Shown: positions 10,291 to 23,000 of the stretch, piece after piece
Layout: each line of letters opens with the position of its first letter
Numbering within the stretch: the stretch's first letter is position 1
Assembly: GCF_003945595.2 (NCBI RefSeq)
Contig: NW_024104413.1
Span: 274,001-338,000, forward strand
Reading direction: 5' to 3'
DNA length: 64,000 nt
Source of the DNA: Pipra filicauda
Lineage: Eukaryota; Chordata; Aves; Passeriformes; Pipridae
Translations under genes and position numbers: made by a program
The notes under the pieces: model-generated
The model's database searches: none
Told to the model about the DNA's origin: nothing
Seen by the model: the letters and a program-made list of their open reading frames with translations, nothing else

Positions 10291-13200
10291 CACGGGGAGT
10301 GTTTGCACCCTCGCCTAGCGATGCTGGTGCCTTTTATAGGACTTGCTCCAAAGCAACTCAGCCCTCTGCGTCCGACAGTGGCTTCCATTTAGCGTTAAGT
10401 TCAAAACCGTAAAATCCTAAAACAAAGACTTAGCGTGGCGTTATAAATCTTCATGCAACTGTTTTCATAAGGAAAAAAAGAAAAATAGTAAAAACCCCCG
10501 CCTGAATTTGGAATTCCATATTACTTATAGTAGACTAATTACTGAAAATCATTATCAGATGCAACAGTTTTCTAAGATGTGCCACCATTAAAGTGTAGTT
10601 TGTTTTTTTTCTTAAAGTGCTCTTATATATTGACATAAAGGCAGCATTTTTAAACTTGGAGAAGTATCGTCTGACAAGTTTGGATTGTGAGAAAATAGAC
10701 AGGGAAATCAGTATCTTTTTTGACACAAAAAAAGTCTCCAAACTGAATCCCTCCCATCCACCACAAGTGCTGTTTTGGTTACTGTCATTAAGACTTTCCT
10801 GTGTCCAGTCTGAAATACTCAAAAGAATTTTAAAGCATTTGTTTCCAGATGAAGCTGCATGAAGTAATTTCCAAACTGAGAAACAGTACTCAAAATGGAA
10901 ATGAGTATTTTTGTCATAAGCACTCTCTTGACCTAATGCTTATACAAAACATTTTCCATATATGACACTCACCTAAAATACATTTTAAAAACTTCATGCT
11001 TGGAAATTTGTTATAAGAGATGATCTTATTGACACTTTGCAGACAGATGACAAACCCGTGGTATCTGAACATATTTTGAAGGCTGATGCTGAATATCTTT
11101 AGCATTTAGCATGGGGCTAAAGAATTTAAATGTCAGTAATAAGAACAAGTGCTATTTCTCTGTGTTAGACGTTAAGATTTATTTCTTGAAAGAATAAAAT
11201 TTTATGCCCAATCAGAACACTGAAATAACTGACACTGAAAATAATAACTGGAATGGTAGAGTCAAGTTTGTAGCTGTGTCACGGTCTGTGCTGGCATCCA
11301 GGGCATCCTTGGTTCTGGAGGAGCAGCGCTGCTGAGGTTTCTGTTACCAGCATCTCCTACTTCTTGAGGGTATAGAGCACAAGTTTTTTGACAAAGTCAG
11401 GACTGGTGTATTTCAGGTGCATGGAACTACAGGTGGTTTGCCCCAGTCAGCAAGCAAACCTCTTCCTTCTCAAAACACCTGCAGAGGTGTTACCTTAATG
11501 CAGTGTGGATGCAGAGCTTCCAAACCAACAAGAATATGCAGCAACAAGATACAGGGTTGTTTCCTAAGGGTGTGTCAGACCCCCTCACCTATCTTGGAGA
11601 GTCAGCTATGGCCAAACTAGAGCCATTGCTGCCCCACAGATTTTGTTTGCTTGTCCTTACCTTACTGTTCCCACCCTTTCTTAGGTGGGGAAAGTTGCCC
11701 TGTGTGCTACCTCTGCTTTATCCTTGTGACAGTGCCAGGCAGTGAATGCACTGCATTGGGTTTTGATAAGATGACTTTACAGTTCCACTTTTTTTTTTTT
11801 TGAGGAAAATCTCTATCTGGTAATTTAGAGTGCAGGACCTGTAAGCATTTCTCAGTCTTCATAGTTACTCCTTTTAAAATACTTTGTTTCTTGTTCCTCC
11901 ATTTTACAGACTAGAAAGTACTCGTATAGTTGCAACAGGGAATTCAGTCTTAGACATATTTTGGCTTTTGAGTTTACTTTGCTTTTAAGTAACTTCCCCT
12001 CCCCCTTCTGTTTAGGAAGTACAGAAGTTGAATCAGCAGCTAGAGGAGAAAAATGGAGAGATACAGCAGATGATAAATCAACCTCCATATGAAAAGGAGA
12101 GAGAAATCTTACGACTGCAGAAGACCTTGGCAGAGAAGGAGAAGGCTCAAGCCACCAGTGATGTTTTGTGCCGTTCACTCACCGATGAAACTCACCAACT
12201 TCAACGCAAATTAGCATCCACAGCAGAAATGTGTCAACATCTGGCTAAGTGTCTAGAAGAGAAGCAAAGAAAAGAGAAGAGGAATTCAGATGACCAGATA
12301 CCTACTGAAAGATCTAATCAGGTATTCTTATAGCTACTACTAAGTGTCTTTAAAGTCTTATTAGCTTCTGCGGTGTTAATTACAATACGATAGTTGTAAC
12401 TGAGGAACGGTGAGGTACATCCCTTTGAACAATCTCATGTAGGGTGTAAAGACTACCCTGGCAAGCTCTAAATAATTCCAAGTACCAAAAGTTTAGGACG
12501 GAAGCAGCTATCACTTTATCTTTGGCTATTTCATCTCATCATTGGATGCTTTTTTTGGGGAGAAGAAGAACTTGAGAGGTTCCTTCGACCTCAGCAATTC
12601 CACAACTACAATTCTTCTCTCCATATATAGGAGATAGTACCTTTCTTATGCCACCCTGTGCTTCTGTGCAGCACTAGATGGTGCTGTGTTTTTGAAGGTG
12701 ATCTCTCCTGATTGCCTATTTAAGTATCAAAATCACAAAACAAAGTAGAGATATTTCAAAGTAGTATTTATATTAAGAACTCTAGAGCACGTGGTTTTCT
12801 CAGATCAGGATTTGGCTTTGCACATGTAGTACAGACCTACAGAAAGTTGGTTAGGGAAGAATGAGTCAAGGTGTCTTACCTTTTTTTGGGTTTTTTTTGG
12901 CTCTGGGATTCCCCCTGGCATCCCACTGCAAGGCCATGTTTCTCTCCAGGAGAGATGTTTAGAAAAAACGCTTCACAATAGGACAGTGGCAGAAACACTA
13001 CTGTGGAGAACCAACACCTGGATTTTGGTGTACTTTGCTAATGGCTCTCTGGCTTTGCCACATCATCACCTCAGCTGAAGCTTTTCAGTGTAAGGTAGAG
13101 GCAGATCCTGTTGTTCTGTTGCTCCAGAAGTCCTGATGGCTTAGAGTCTTTAGGTAATTCATTATAACACCACAAGGAAATAACATTAGCAGTGCTGCCT

Positions 13201-16200
13201 CAAATAACTGGTCAGAGTATTAAGTAGGGTGCTACAGCCAGTTCTCACAGAAAAGAATAATTCTGTCTCATGTTCTTTCTCCTCTGTGTTGGTACTGCTT
13301 TTTTTCACATGACCACTTATCTGTGCTGACGTGCTCATGTCTACTCTGTAAAACTTCCCAGCAGTGTTTCCAAAGAAAACTTACTCATGTTAAAGTTACC
13401 TGTAAGAAGTAGTTAGAGGTTGAGTAGATACAAGAAAAAAGGACTTTGTAAAGGACTCGAAACATTTGGTATTTTTGAGGAAAATTTACACGTATTTTAC
13501 ATGTAATTGATAGACAGGAAACTTGATTGACTTTGATATATGTAATAAGTAGCTAACCTTGTACAGCGGGGACTTCCCTGTTGAAGAGGAGAAATTTCAG
13601 ATGCCACTACTAGCTGATTCTAGGGAATTTTGCACAAAAGTGTTCTATATTACTCATGTACACCGGGGTTTTTTTAAGCAGATGTCACAACTATAAAAAA
13701 GAGGTATCATTTTAGTCAATTATTTAGCAAGCAGGGTTTTTTCCCCCTCAGTAATTTCTTCCTAGTACTGGCCAAAATTGACAGTAAAACAAAGCAAGAT
13801 GAAGGCATATCTCTGCCTTTGTCATGCATTCTGCCCCTCCAGACAAGTGGTTTTCCAAGGAGTTTTTGTAACCTGCTAAGCTCTGTTGTCACCAGGTCTA
13901 TTTAAAAGCAGAACCAAGTGGTAAAAACCTTAGTACAGTTTTGCTTTACTTATTAATAATAAAAGCTGTAGGCTATACTATTAATATTTAGAAACACACT
14001 ATATAGAAATAAATAGATCATTATTTCATTGATAGCAAATAGTTTTAGAGGAATTTAAAGAAAAAGGTTACTTCCAGTTTAACAGCATAGCCAAATAGCA
14101 TCTGGGATTTTTATGTCCAAGTAACACTTACCTTATCTGCAAATTACAGGTTTTAGACAATGAAACTTCACTTCAAGCTCTTATCTGCAACCTACAAGAT
14201 GAAAACAGGATGTTAAAACAAAAAGTGGCTCACGTGAGTACTTTCATTTTGTTTAAGAGTTGATCAATTATTTTGAATTACAGTAAATTTGGGACGAGGC
14301 CTGGTTAATCTAATTAAATGTAAGGCAATTCTTCTTAGTCCTTTCAACATAGTTTTTGTTCCCTTAGCCAAGAACAACTTCTTACGTTATTTTTAACATA
14401 TTGGGGTTTTGTTGTTAAAAATACAGTGCAGAAGATTTTCGTGTTCCTTCCATGCATCAGTATTGCACTCCAGGAGAACAGCACTAGGACCAGGGTGACC
14501 ACCAGCCCCTTCCATTCCACATTATTTAATACTGTCCCTTTGGACTGGGAGAGGGGAAAGGCTGCCTGTGAAGAGTCTGCCTTACAGCGTGGTAACTCCT
14601 GCTCTCCTGCACAGTGGTTTATCCACACTCAGTGGTCGGGTCAGCATGTTAGATTATCTTTTAGAGAATTTTGGTCCTGCACACAAAGACAGTTTGTGAA
14701 AGCTTCGAAGTTTTTGTCTTCCTGTTCTTCATGTCTCTCCTGGTTAAACTTTCAGGTGGAAGATCTGAATGCAAAATGGCAGAAATACGATGCGAGTAGG
14801 GATGAGTATGTGAAGCGACTCCACGTGCAGCTGAAAGACATGAAGGCACAACTGGAGCAGCAGCACGGCCTGACTTCAGCACAAACTAATTCTGACCTGA
14901 TGCACAAGGAGATATTCCGGCTAAACAAGCTCCTGGAAGAAAAAATGAATGAATGCATGAAAACAAAGAGAGAACTAGAAGACATGAAGAAGGCTAGCGA
15001 AGGAGATAACGAGCGCATACAAATGCTGGAGCAACAGGTCATTAAATTTCTTTTTCCTAGAAATAGGAATTCCTAGTTTCTTCCCAGACCACTGAAGTTC
15101 AAGGGGAAAAAATGAATTTATTTTTTGGACATTTGCCACTTGTCTTTCCACATTTGGCTATACAGACACTTAACAACACGGATTTAAAGGAAACTTGCTA
15201 CTTAAAACAACTGCATGTGGTTCTCCTGGCCTTAATACAAAATATGAAAGACTGTAAAAGAAATACAAGTACCTGTGAAGTACAGATATGATAGAGAAGA
15301 TAATGTTGAGATTCTGGGAATAAGTAACAAAGGAATCACAGCCTCAGCTTTTCAGTCTCATCCACAAATGCTCTAACTTAACAAATATTAACATAATAAT
15401 TCTTTTTCAGGTCCTCGTTTATAAAGACGATTTCACATCGGAGAGATCAGACAGAGAACGAGCACAGAGCAAAATACAAGAACTTCAGGCAGAAGTTGCA
15501 TGTTTGCAACACCAGCTAGCAAGAAGACAGGTAAGAAAGCAGCATGCTACTTTTTCAACTAAAGCATGTCAACAGTATTCTAGATTAAAATATACTTTTA
15601 AATGTATTTTAAAAAAATTTTAGTACTTCTAAAACCATTTCAGCTCAGTGCAGCTGTCAAAACCTTACATTATTTCATAGTCAGTTCTAGTAGATGCTTC
15701 CCAGTACAGATGTAATATCCCTTTCCAGTCTATTTTCCTTCCTATTTTTGGATCAACATAGTAAGGGTGAATTCTTGGAATGAAGAGGACAGCTGTGACT
15801 CTTGTAACAGTGGCATTTTTAAAGTAGCATGCTGGCTGTGTTCTGATATTTCTACAAACCTTCTTTATAACTATATTAAGAACACTGCAAAACCTGATTA
15901 ATAATTTATTTACAAATATCTGATAAATACTTGAGCAGTGTTTCAGATAAAGGTGATAAAATATCACCTGTTAAAGAATATCTTTTTACTGCATCATTTT
16001 CAAGAGCTCTTCTTTCTCTTTCTAGGACTCAAGAGACACAAGTAGTCATTTCAGAGTTCACGCTGGTAAACAAAATCATCTGTACCTACAGACGAATGTG
16101 GAACATCTACAGGGCAACAGCCCAGGCCAAACAGGCACGAGAAGAACACCTTCACAGTCTGAACAAGCTTCTCCTCCTGCGGACAATGGAAACTCGGGAT

Positions 16201-16307
16201 CCGAAGGCAGGGCACAGGGTGAACTCAGATGCCCTCATTGCATGAGGTTTTTCAGGGATGAACTCAGTGATGAATTCCTCAAGCACGTTGCTGAATGTTG
16301 TCAGTGA
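9698..16307 (+). CDS. TNIP2: TNIP2 (A20-binding inhibitor of NF-kB 2, ABIN-2), complete six-exon gene
   Basis: Joining 9698-10084, 12016-12321, 14150-14233, 14756-15037, 15411-15530 and 16026-16307 gives an uninterrupted 486-residue protein. It matches TNIP2 along most of its length: an N-terminal coiled coil with [16 protein letters not shown] and ETHQLQRKL, then [11 protein letters not shown], the ABIN homology domain 1 ([17 protein letters not shown], from about residue 262), a UBAN ubiquitin-binding motif ([17 protein letters not shown], from about 356) and a C-terminal C2HC zinc finger (C462, C465, H480, C484). In the family, ABIN-2 is a cytosolic adaptor that binds A20, linear or K63 ubiquitin chains, and the p105-TPL2 complex, thereby damping NF-kB and supporting TPL2-ERK signalling. 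Human TNIP2 is 429 residues; the extra length here is mainly N-terminal. The ATG at 9698 was chosen because G stands at -3; an in-frame ATG at 9638 has T at -3. Confidence 0.97.
10085..12015 (+). other. TNIP2: TNIP2 intron 1
   Basis: GTAAAG donor and a TTCTGTTTAG acceptor; 1,931 bp, phase 0. The CpG island spills into its first 200 bases. The remainder is AT-rich with no exon or repeat that I can name. Confidence 0.9.
12016..12321 (+). CDS. TNIP2: TNIP2 exon 2 (residues 130-231)
   Basis: 306 nt, phase 0 at both ends, from [15 protein letters not shown] to TERSNQ, with donor CAG|GTATTC. It is a continuous coiled coil and carries the signature blocks [16 protein letters not shown] and [13 protein letters not shown] that match mammalian TNIP2 closely. 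Confidence 0.97.
12322..14149 (+). other. TNIP2: TNIP2 intron 2
   Basis: 1,828 bp, GT-AG, phase 0. The acceptor is AAATTACAG, with a modest pyrimidine tract. Contains T-rich runs near 12878-12900 but no named repeat and no further exon. Confidence 0.9.
14150..14233 (+). CDS. TNIP2: TNIP2 exon 3 (residues 232-259)
   Basis: 84 nt, phase 0 at both ends, with donor CAC|GTGAGT. It encodes [21 protein letters not shown] followed by LKQKVAH when read in two parts; the [10 protein letters not shown] block corresponds to EENRLLKQKV in mammals. It leads straight into the ABIN homology domain 1 encoded by the next exon. Confidence 0.94.
14234..14755 (+). other. TNIP2: TNIP2 intron 3
   Basis: 522 bp, phase 0, GTGAGT donor and TTTCAG acceptor. 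An open frame runs from 14426 through this intron into exon 4, but it has no conserved residues before the acceptor, so it is fortuitous. Confidence 0.9.
14756..15037 (+). CDS. TNIP2: TNIP2 exon 4 (residues 260-353), ABIN homology domain 1
   Basis: 282 nt, phase 0 at both ends, starting [20 protein letters not shown]. This block is ABIN homology domain 1, the A20-binding segment in the family. The rest is coiled coil ending IQMLEQQ. The donor is CAG|GTCATT, which has the required GT but otherwise fits the consensus poorly. Reading on into the intron would add 12 residues before a stop. Confidence 0.96.
15038..15410 (+). other. TNIP2: TNIP2 intron 4
   Basis: 373 bp, phase 0. Weak donor GTCATT, but a strong acceptor with a T-rich tract (TTCTTTTTCAG). 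No other content seen. Confidence 0.88.
15411..15530 (+). CDS. TNIP2: TNIP2 exon 5 (residues 354-393), UBAN motif
   Basis: 120 nt, phase 0 at both ends, donor CAG|GTAAGA. It encodes [19 protein letters not shown], the UBAN motif shared by ABINs, optineurin and NEMO; the DF..ER..RE spacing binds linear ubiquitin. The exon continues as coiled coil to LARRQ. Confidence 0.97.
15531..16025 (+). other. TNIP2: TNIP2 intron 5
   Basis: 495 bp, phase 0, donor GTAAGA and a long pyrimidine-rich acceptor CTTTCTCTTTCTAG. No repeat or exon recognised inside. Confidence 0.9.
16026..16307 (+). CDS. TNIP2: TNIP2 exon 6 coding part (residues 394-486), C2HC zinc finger
   Basis: It begins [20 protein letters not shown], passes through a Ser/Gly/Gln/Pro-rich disordered stretch, then [18 protein letters not shown] and LKHVAECCQ before TGA. 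The CPHC...H...C pattern and the HVAECCQ end are the hallmark of TNIP2; this finger also binds ubiquitin in the mammalian protein. Other open frames over the exon are shadows. Confidence 0.96.
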   Translation, partial: DSRDTSSHFRVHAGKQNHLYLQTNVEHLQGNSPGQTGTRRTPSQSEQASPPADNGNSGSEGRAQGELRCPHCMRFFRDELSDEFLKHVAECCQ

Positions 16308-17065
16308 CCACGGGACATGAGGGGGTGTAAGTCAATCACTACTTTATAGACATAAAACTTGGCTCTATACATATCTCCTACAGTCCTAAACAAGAGTAAT
16401 TCAAATGGAGAGCTCTTGGGAATTAGGAGAATGAACAATATCTACCTCTTGCTTAATTTCACCTTCTCTTGGACTGTATGAAAGGCCTCAAGAGAAAGCA
16501 AAGTGTTTTTCTGAAAAATTATTTTTGACAGCTACAAAGAAGAAGGCAAGCATAATGCAAATTCTACTACAACTAAACTGAAACCTACGGTGGTAGTTCA
16601 GCTTCAGAGTGCAGCTTGATTTGTATTTGGGTCTAATTCTCTACTGCAGTCTGACAGCTTGTGAAAAAAGTTACTGAACTTGAAATTTTCCTCTTCTTCC
16701 AAAAATGCAGGCTGAAGAACAGGGAGGAACATTTTGACAAAAGATAGGAAAAATCTTACTGTGCTTTATCTGGATTAAAAGCGAAAGTATTTTCTGGTCT
16801 ATTGATGCTGAACTTTCAGACGTATCATCTGAAAATCCTTGTGTTTAACTGAAATCAGAAGAGAAAAAAAACCATTAAAGGGCTGGTTATTGACTAAAAC
16901 TAGCCTGTCTTTTTGCACAGAGACAAGGTACAGGGATATTTATATTTTCTGTGCCATAAGTAACTATTTTACAGATTTGTAAATGTGTATTTGTGTAATT
17001 ATTGATTATATTCCTATTTTACCTAAGGATTATTTTTATAATAAAAGTGATCGTGCAGTTGCTTT
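16308..17065 (+). other. TNIP2: TNIP2 3' UTR
   Basis: Begins after the TGA at 16305-16307. An ATTAAA near 16873 and a canonical AATAAA at 17040-17045 are present; GT-rich sequence follows the latter (GTGATCGTGCAGTTG), so cleavage near 17060-17070 is likely. This gives about 0.76 kb of 3' UTR. The exact end is inferred. Confidence 0.75.
17040..17045 (+). terminator. TNIP2: TNIP2 polyadenylation signal
   Basis: Canonical AATAAA about 735 nt after the stop codon, followed by a GT-rich downstream element. An upstream ATTAAA at about 16873 could give a shorter isoform. Confidence 0.75.
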
Positions 17066-20000
17066 ACTACATTAGTAAGGAGGTTGAAAATCTCCCTTTC
17101 ACTGTAAGTATTTAAATGTGAAATAGTCCCAGTGGCTATACTAAGTGCTAATTAAATGTCACTGCTTCAGATATGACTTATTTCATTACTTCAGTGATAA
17201 CCAGCTTCTCAGACTATTTTCAAATATGTTGAAAAAAAAATCACCTCTGAGCAGAAGAATGACCTTTCAGAGGCAAAGGAACACATTTAATGCCCTACCT
17301 TGCCACACATCTATGACTATGCCAACGCTGCCTTAAATTTCTTCTTGTCTGCACTGGAGAGAACTTCAACAAATAGCAGGGGACTGCTTTGAGAAGAAGT
17401 ATCTGAAATTAAAGTTTACAGACATAAGAGCGCCACAGTTTTTCCCAGCCTTGGCTCCAGGTGTTTCTCACTGTGCAAGAGTTGGGGTTAAGGATGGGAT
17501 ACAAAGTAAAGGCCTGCTGCAACCATGACACTTCATAATTAAAGAAAACAGTCCTGTCTTCTGCTTTGCTTTGTTCCCTGTTCTATACTTTAGGAGCATT
17601 GTGGGTATTTTTCTGGATATTTCCTTTTCAGGATCCAGTTGGAGCCCTAAAGGAAGACAGTGGTTTATGCCACTGTTGCCTTAGGTGGGATAATACCAAA
17701 AAAGATGGCTGGGCCATTGCACTTGCATGCTGCATGCAATGGTTATTATTAATCTAATCTACAACTGCTTGCAAATCTGTAATTGATTACTAGCTTGTTT
17801 TGACCAACACATGTACAAACATGCAGAAATTTTTATTTTTTCCTTTTTTTAGTGACCATTTTTACATTGCCTTTTAAGGTCCTAAGAGATCAGATGCAGC
17901 CCACAGAATATAAGCTGAGAAACATGATTAAACTTCCTGTGGCATAAACTAATCTTACTTTTTCTGACTGGTCTCATTAAACAAGCCTGGTTTACAGCTT
18001 CAGTATACATCAATATGATATTGCCAGTGATTGATACAGCAGAATAGGGACTTGATTTTTTTATTGATTCAGTTAAAAAACAAAATCAACAGTAAAGCAA
18101 GTTAAATCTTGGCAGTGTCTGTTTTTAATTGCAGAGATGATGACTGCTTTAATATACATCAGAAGCTCAAGTCTCCTATAGGTTTCCACTCACGTTAATC
18201 CTTGTGGGTAGAGTTGGACAGACTGACCTACAACTATGAGAAATAGATGCAAGAATTAGAGACAAGAATCTGCAGTACAAAGAAAATAAGAGTACATATT
18301 TTTTTGGATTTAAGTTCTGTGAATTAGTCCCCAGTCAAAGCAGAGGTTATTTTCATACTAATCCTGGGAAGGGAGGGCACTTCAGTGCTGGGAAACTGGA
18401 TATACCAACAGCAAGGACAACACTGGACCAACAAACACAAACAAGTGAAGTTATAGATCAAGCACAGATTACAGCTACCACCTAAAGCAATAAATGCTGC
18501 AATAAATGATGACTGGAATTTGAGTACCTGGGGCAAAAATCTAGGACAGATCTGTTGGTTTTCTGTACAAAGTTACCTCCCTTCAGAGCTGTTTTACTTT
18601 ATCATTTTCTACTGAGGGTTGTTTTTTTTTTTCTGGCTGGTAAAAAGCCTTAACTATTTCTTTCTTGTTTTGGCTTAACCAAGAAAACAGTTACACTGTG
18701 AAGAACTACCAATGTCTAACATGCAAATGTTTGCTTCAGATGATAGGGCATAAACTATTGCTCCTAAGAAAAGCTGTCTGTTATGCAGTGCTTTGCCAAA
18801 TTGCATGGTAGATCTCTTGAAGAAACACTAGAAAGTCTTTACTTGCCCCCTCCTCACCAGGCAAAGCGCACACACCAAGGCATCCCCAGCAACTGCCACC
18901 ATGACCTACATTCACAAATCACATTCCTCAACTTTCACACTAGAATGCATAAAACCTGTCAGCTCCACTGCCCCAACACTGAAATGAAAGCAGCCATGAG
19001 TTTCCAGCATTTTTGAACCCTTTAAATTAAGGAAAGCTCCTTCTGGCCTCACACTGGTATTCTCTGCCTGTTGGACGGTCACCCAAGTAGTGTGTCTTTC
19101 TTGGTCAAATGGCAAGAACAACCCAACTTCTTTCCTAAAAGAAAGCAATAAAGGCACAGTGAGTAAGAAAGTAACTGCATACAGTGAAAGGAACTTCAGC
19201 AGCATAAACTTTGTGAACTTTCATTATCCATTTTTACTACACTGGTTCACAGAAACACACATCATCTGTAAAACTGCAGAGACACGTCCTCACACAAGAG
19301 ACTTCTGAAATCATACAGAAAAGCTATATGACCAAATGGGACTCAGTTCCTTATTTGCTGTATCAGTAACAGAAGGCATCCAAGAGAAATGAACCCTGTT
19401 TTCAGGGAAAGTTAATGCCCACTTAGGCTTCCATAAATCTCTCATTCAGGTGACCAATGCCTGTACTGCCGAGGCATGCCAGTGCTAGAAAACTGACAGA
19501 GGTCCAGGACTGCAAGGCCAGGGAGGCTGAGAGCAGGCAAGATAACTGTCTCTTCTGGGACCTGTAGGAATATGTCTTAGCATATTAAGAGCTGCCAAGA
19601 TGGCTTTGTCCAATTACCTTCATGATTAGTCCATCCCTTCCCCTAAAATTTCTCCTTCAGTAAATGACCTTCTCTCAGTTTTGCTCTACAAATCAACTTG
19701 AGTTGAGGCCCAGGGCAACTCAGAGCTCCTGAGCAGCTGTCTCACCTCACCAGCAATGAGGTTTTCAGACTGCATAACCTCCAGTTGCTGGTCCTCATTT
19801 CTCATGTACCTAATTCGAATGTATTTTGCTCGGGATTTTAAAGTAAATACTGTTTACTAATAACCATGCTGGTTGTCATGCAGAAGTAGGCCCGTAGCAC
19901 ACAATCACGACAGCAGCTGTAGGCAACACTGACTCACTTAGAAAACTTAACTTAGAAAACACAACCACAAAAAGCCTCAGACGTTGGTCTCTACCCCAAA

Positions 20001-23000
20001 AGCCCAAGGGAGAAAAGATCAACAATAGTGCTGTATCCTACAGCATGGGCAGCACCGAGCCTAAAAAGCTTCTCAAATAACCTGCAACTTCTAAGGCAAT
20101 GTCTGCTTCCCCCTCCAATGATTTAGGACATCACGTCTTTTAAAACAAGCTTTAAATGATGCCTAAAGATTAAGTGCTCACTAATAATAAAACTGACTAC
20201 AAGAATAAAATTTATTCAAGAAGCAGATACCTATGCTCTATGATTTTTTTAAAACTTCCATTTCCTGTGGCTTTGCTGCATGTGTATATATAGAAAGCAA
20301 GGGAAATTCCAAACAAGATGCCACACCATTATACTCAGAACAGCAGTGCCTCTCATTCTAAAAAAGGGAAGTCTCAAATGCTTTTTCTACAAAATCTATG
20401 TGAATTCAAAGTATGCTGTAGTAATATTTCATAGTACCATGCTCCAGTAGCTATCAGCTGGGGGGAGGGGGCATTTCAGCTTAAAACCTAAAGCACAAGA
20501 AATACTTCTGAAGCACCAGGTCAGCCCAGCAGGACCTCAGCAGAGGAATGGGGTATCAGGTTAAGCACTCCTGCCTTCTCACCTGATGCCTCAAATCCCT
20601 TGCTAAGGACAAAGCACAGCCCACCACCCTCACTGAAGTGTTCCCTGCCACACGCTGTCCTAGCTAGGGGGTCAGGGCTCCAGCAAGGTCAAGTGGGGAT
20701 TTAGAAGGTGCTGCAGTAACTGCTTACTGAGGGGCTCCTGAAAGGCACCAACCATCCCCAGTGGCAGAGCACTTGTGTCTCCATTCCCACTGCTGCTCAG
20801 TGTGTTCTTCCTGTTTCTCATTAGTACATCCACTTTTTCCTCCTCTGTTTACACTTGCTGGCATCACAGTATGTGATGGATGTACGGTGTCCATAGCAGC
20901 CGACAGCCTCCCTCAGGAGCTTGAGGTATTTCCATGGCACACGGAGCTCTGGTGTGGACAGCTCTGAACCAGATGGTGGGTTACAAGACAGCTTATTTCA
21001 AATGGGTTTTTTTGGTGCCTTCTAGAAGTGCGTGCTTAACCACACTTGTTGCCTCACCACATTTCCCCGGGCCAGCTCTCCAGCACATCTTCTGGAGACC
21101 TGGCTGATTGCTGGGCTGAGCACCCGTGAGCAGGGCAGGTGCCTGCTCGTGCTGACCCCCACCTCCTTGGTGCCACAGCAACTCACCTCTAATTTCTAAA
21201 GGAGTGGGAAGGAGGAAAGAGCAGTGGGACCTTCCTCCCCCATCCTGCACTCACCAAATCTCTTTGTCAAATCTGTCTTCATACAAAAAGCATTTGAAGT
21301 GTTTTTTAAATCATAGGTACCTTAGTTACATACAAATATTACAGGCCGTTTATACACAAGGGATGTGTTACCAGGCAGCCTGGCATGTGCCCCACCAGCT
21401 CTTTGGCCAGCACTGGCACACTGCTGAGCTGTTCAGTTTCATGCAGCCAGATTTCCTCCAGCCACGTCCCAAACCTCCCCTGCACAGCCCAAAATGTCAC
21501 AGCTGAATGAAACAATGGGTTTCTCAGCTCCATGTGACAAAGCCCTCGTTTTTTCCTGCCCAATGAAAAGCAGGAAGCAGATCTCAGACCATGCTACAAC
21601 AAGGCAGGGTCTCTATCTCTCTGGGGACACACAAGTGGGGAGGTGAGAGACACTCAGATCTCCTTTGACTAAGCAATCCCAGCTCACAAAAGAGGGAAAA
21701 GGAGCAAAGAAAGGAGCTCACCCACAGAAGAATCAGTCCTCATTCTGAGCATCACCACCACCATCTCAGGGAAGTTCAGGTATGCACAGAGGCATGCAAA
21801 GGTCCGCAGACATTTGAGAAAAAAACATCACCTACCAAGAGAAAGGGGGACCCGGGGGATGTGAAGTGCTTCATGACCCGCAGGTGAGCACAGTCTAATA
21901 GAGCATCCTACTCCTCCTTCCCACCACCCGAACTTGCCCTCAGCAACGCAGATCTAATTTAGAGGTTCTCAGCTCCTCTGCTGACCTCAGCATTGAGCAC
22001 CTGCTCCACTTCCTGCAAGGCCTGTTCTTACCTCTCCAGGAGGAAGGACAGAGCTTTCCCAAGTGCCATCCCCAAAGACAGCTGGCAGATGGGAACCAGA
22101 CACCTCTGGAGGAAAACGGATCTTCCTTTGATCCTGGCCTCTGCCCTCCACCAAAACCAGTCCAAATTTGAGCCCTACACCGGGCTGATTCTTACCAGCA
22201 GATACGCCTGTCCCCCATGAGACAAACATACTACATTTTAGGAAATTGGCCCTTGAGCACTGACTCTGGCCAGAGTCACTGAGCAAGGCCCAAAACAGAC
22301 CTGTTGTAGTGTCCTGAGAAAACAAAAGCTAGAGCAGTTCCCATCCTTAGTGGTATCCAAGACTCATTCAAGCACTTGCCAAGAGCCCACCCCTGCCCCT
22401 CGCGTATCACAACGGGACAAAGCAAAGAGCCAGAAGAGCAACAGCAGCACAGAGGTGTGAGTGGGGCAGAAGTCCACCAGGAGCCTGCATCTTCCAGAGG
22501 CCTCCTTACTCTCAACAGGGCAGGACCCCTAAACCACACCGTGTTTCCCTGGCAGTTTAGTGATGCACTGAAACAGCACCTGTTACACACGGCTGGTGGG
22601 CACAAGAGAGGATGTGTTCTTAAGGAAGGCAACTTTCCCCCTGTTTGGGTATCTCAGTGCAGGCCTGTCCGGGCACACAAGTGGGGAAGGTCTCCACTGC
22701 AGGGACAGCTCTCCAGAAATACATGACCCCTACTAAGAGGCCAGCAAACCTTAACTTGGGAGAGACAAACTGTCCCTGTAGTTAGGATTGAACAGATGTC
22801 AACTGTGAATGTGCATAAGATGATTCTTAGAATGAGGGACACGTCCCCTGTCATACTCTGGAGCAGAGAAGTGACGGAAGTCTGTCTGTCTGTGCTTTGC
22901 TGCTGCACAACACAGGTGAGGGGCATCACACCCAATGCAACTGCCTGGAGAAAGCATGAGGTCTAAATGTTGTTAAAACTTGCATCTATCCATGGCAGGA

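Noticed and set aside
14426..15076. A 216-codon frame covering intron 3 and exon 4 of TNIP2
   Set aside because: Residues before 14756 show no TNIP2 similarity, and a good TTTCAG acceptor precedes the conserved part, so only exon 4 is coding.
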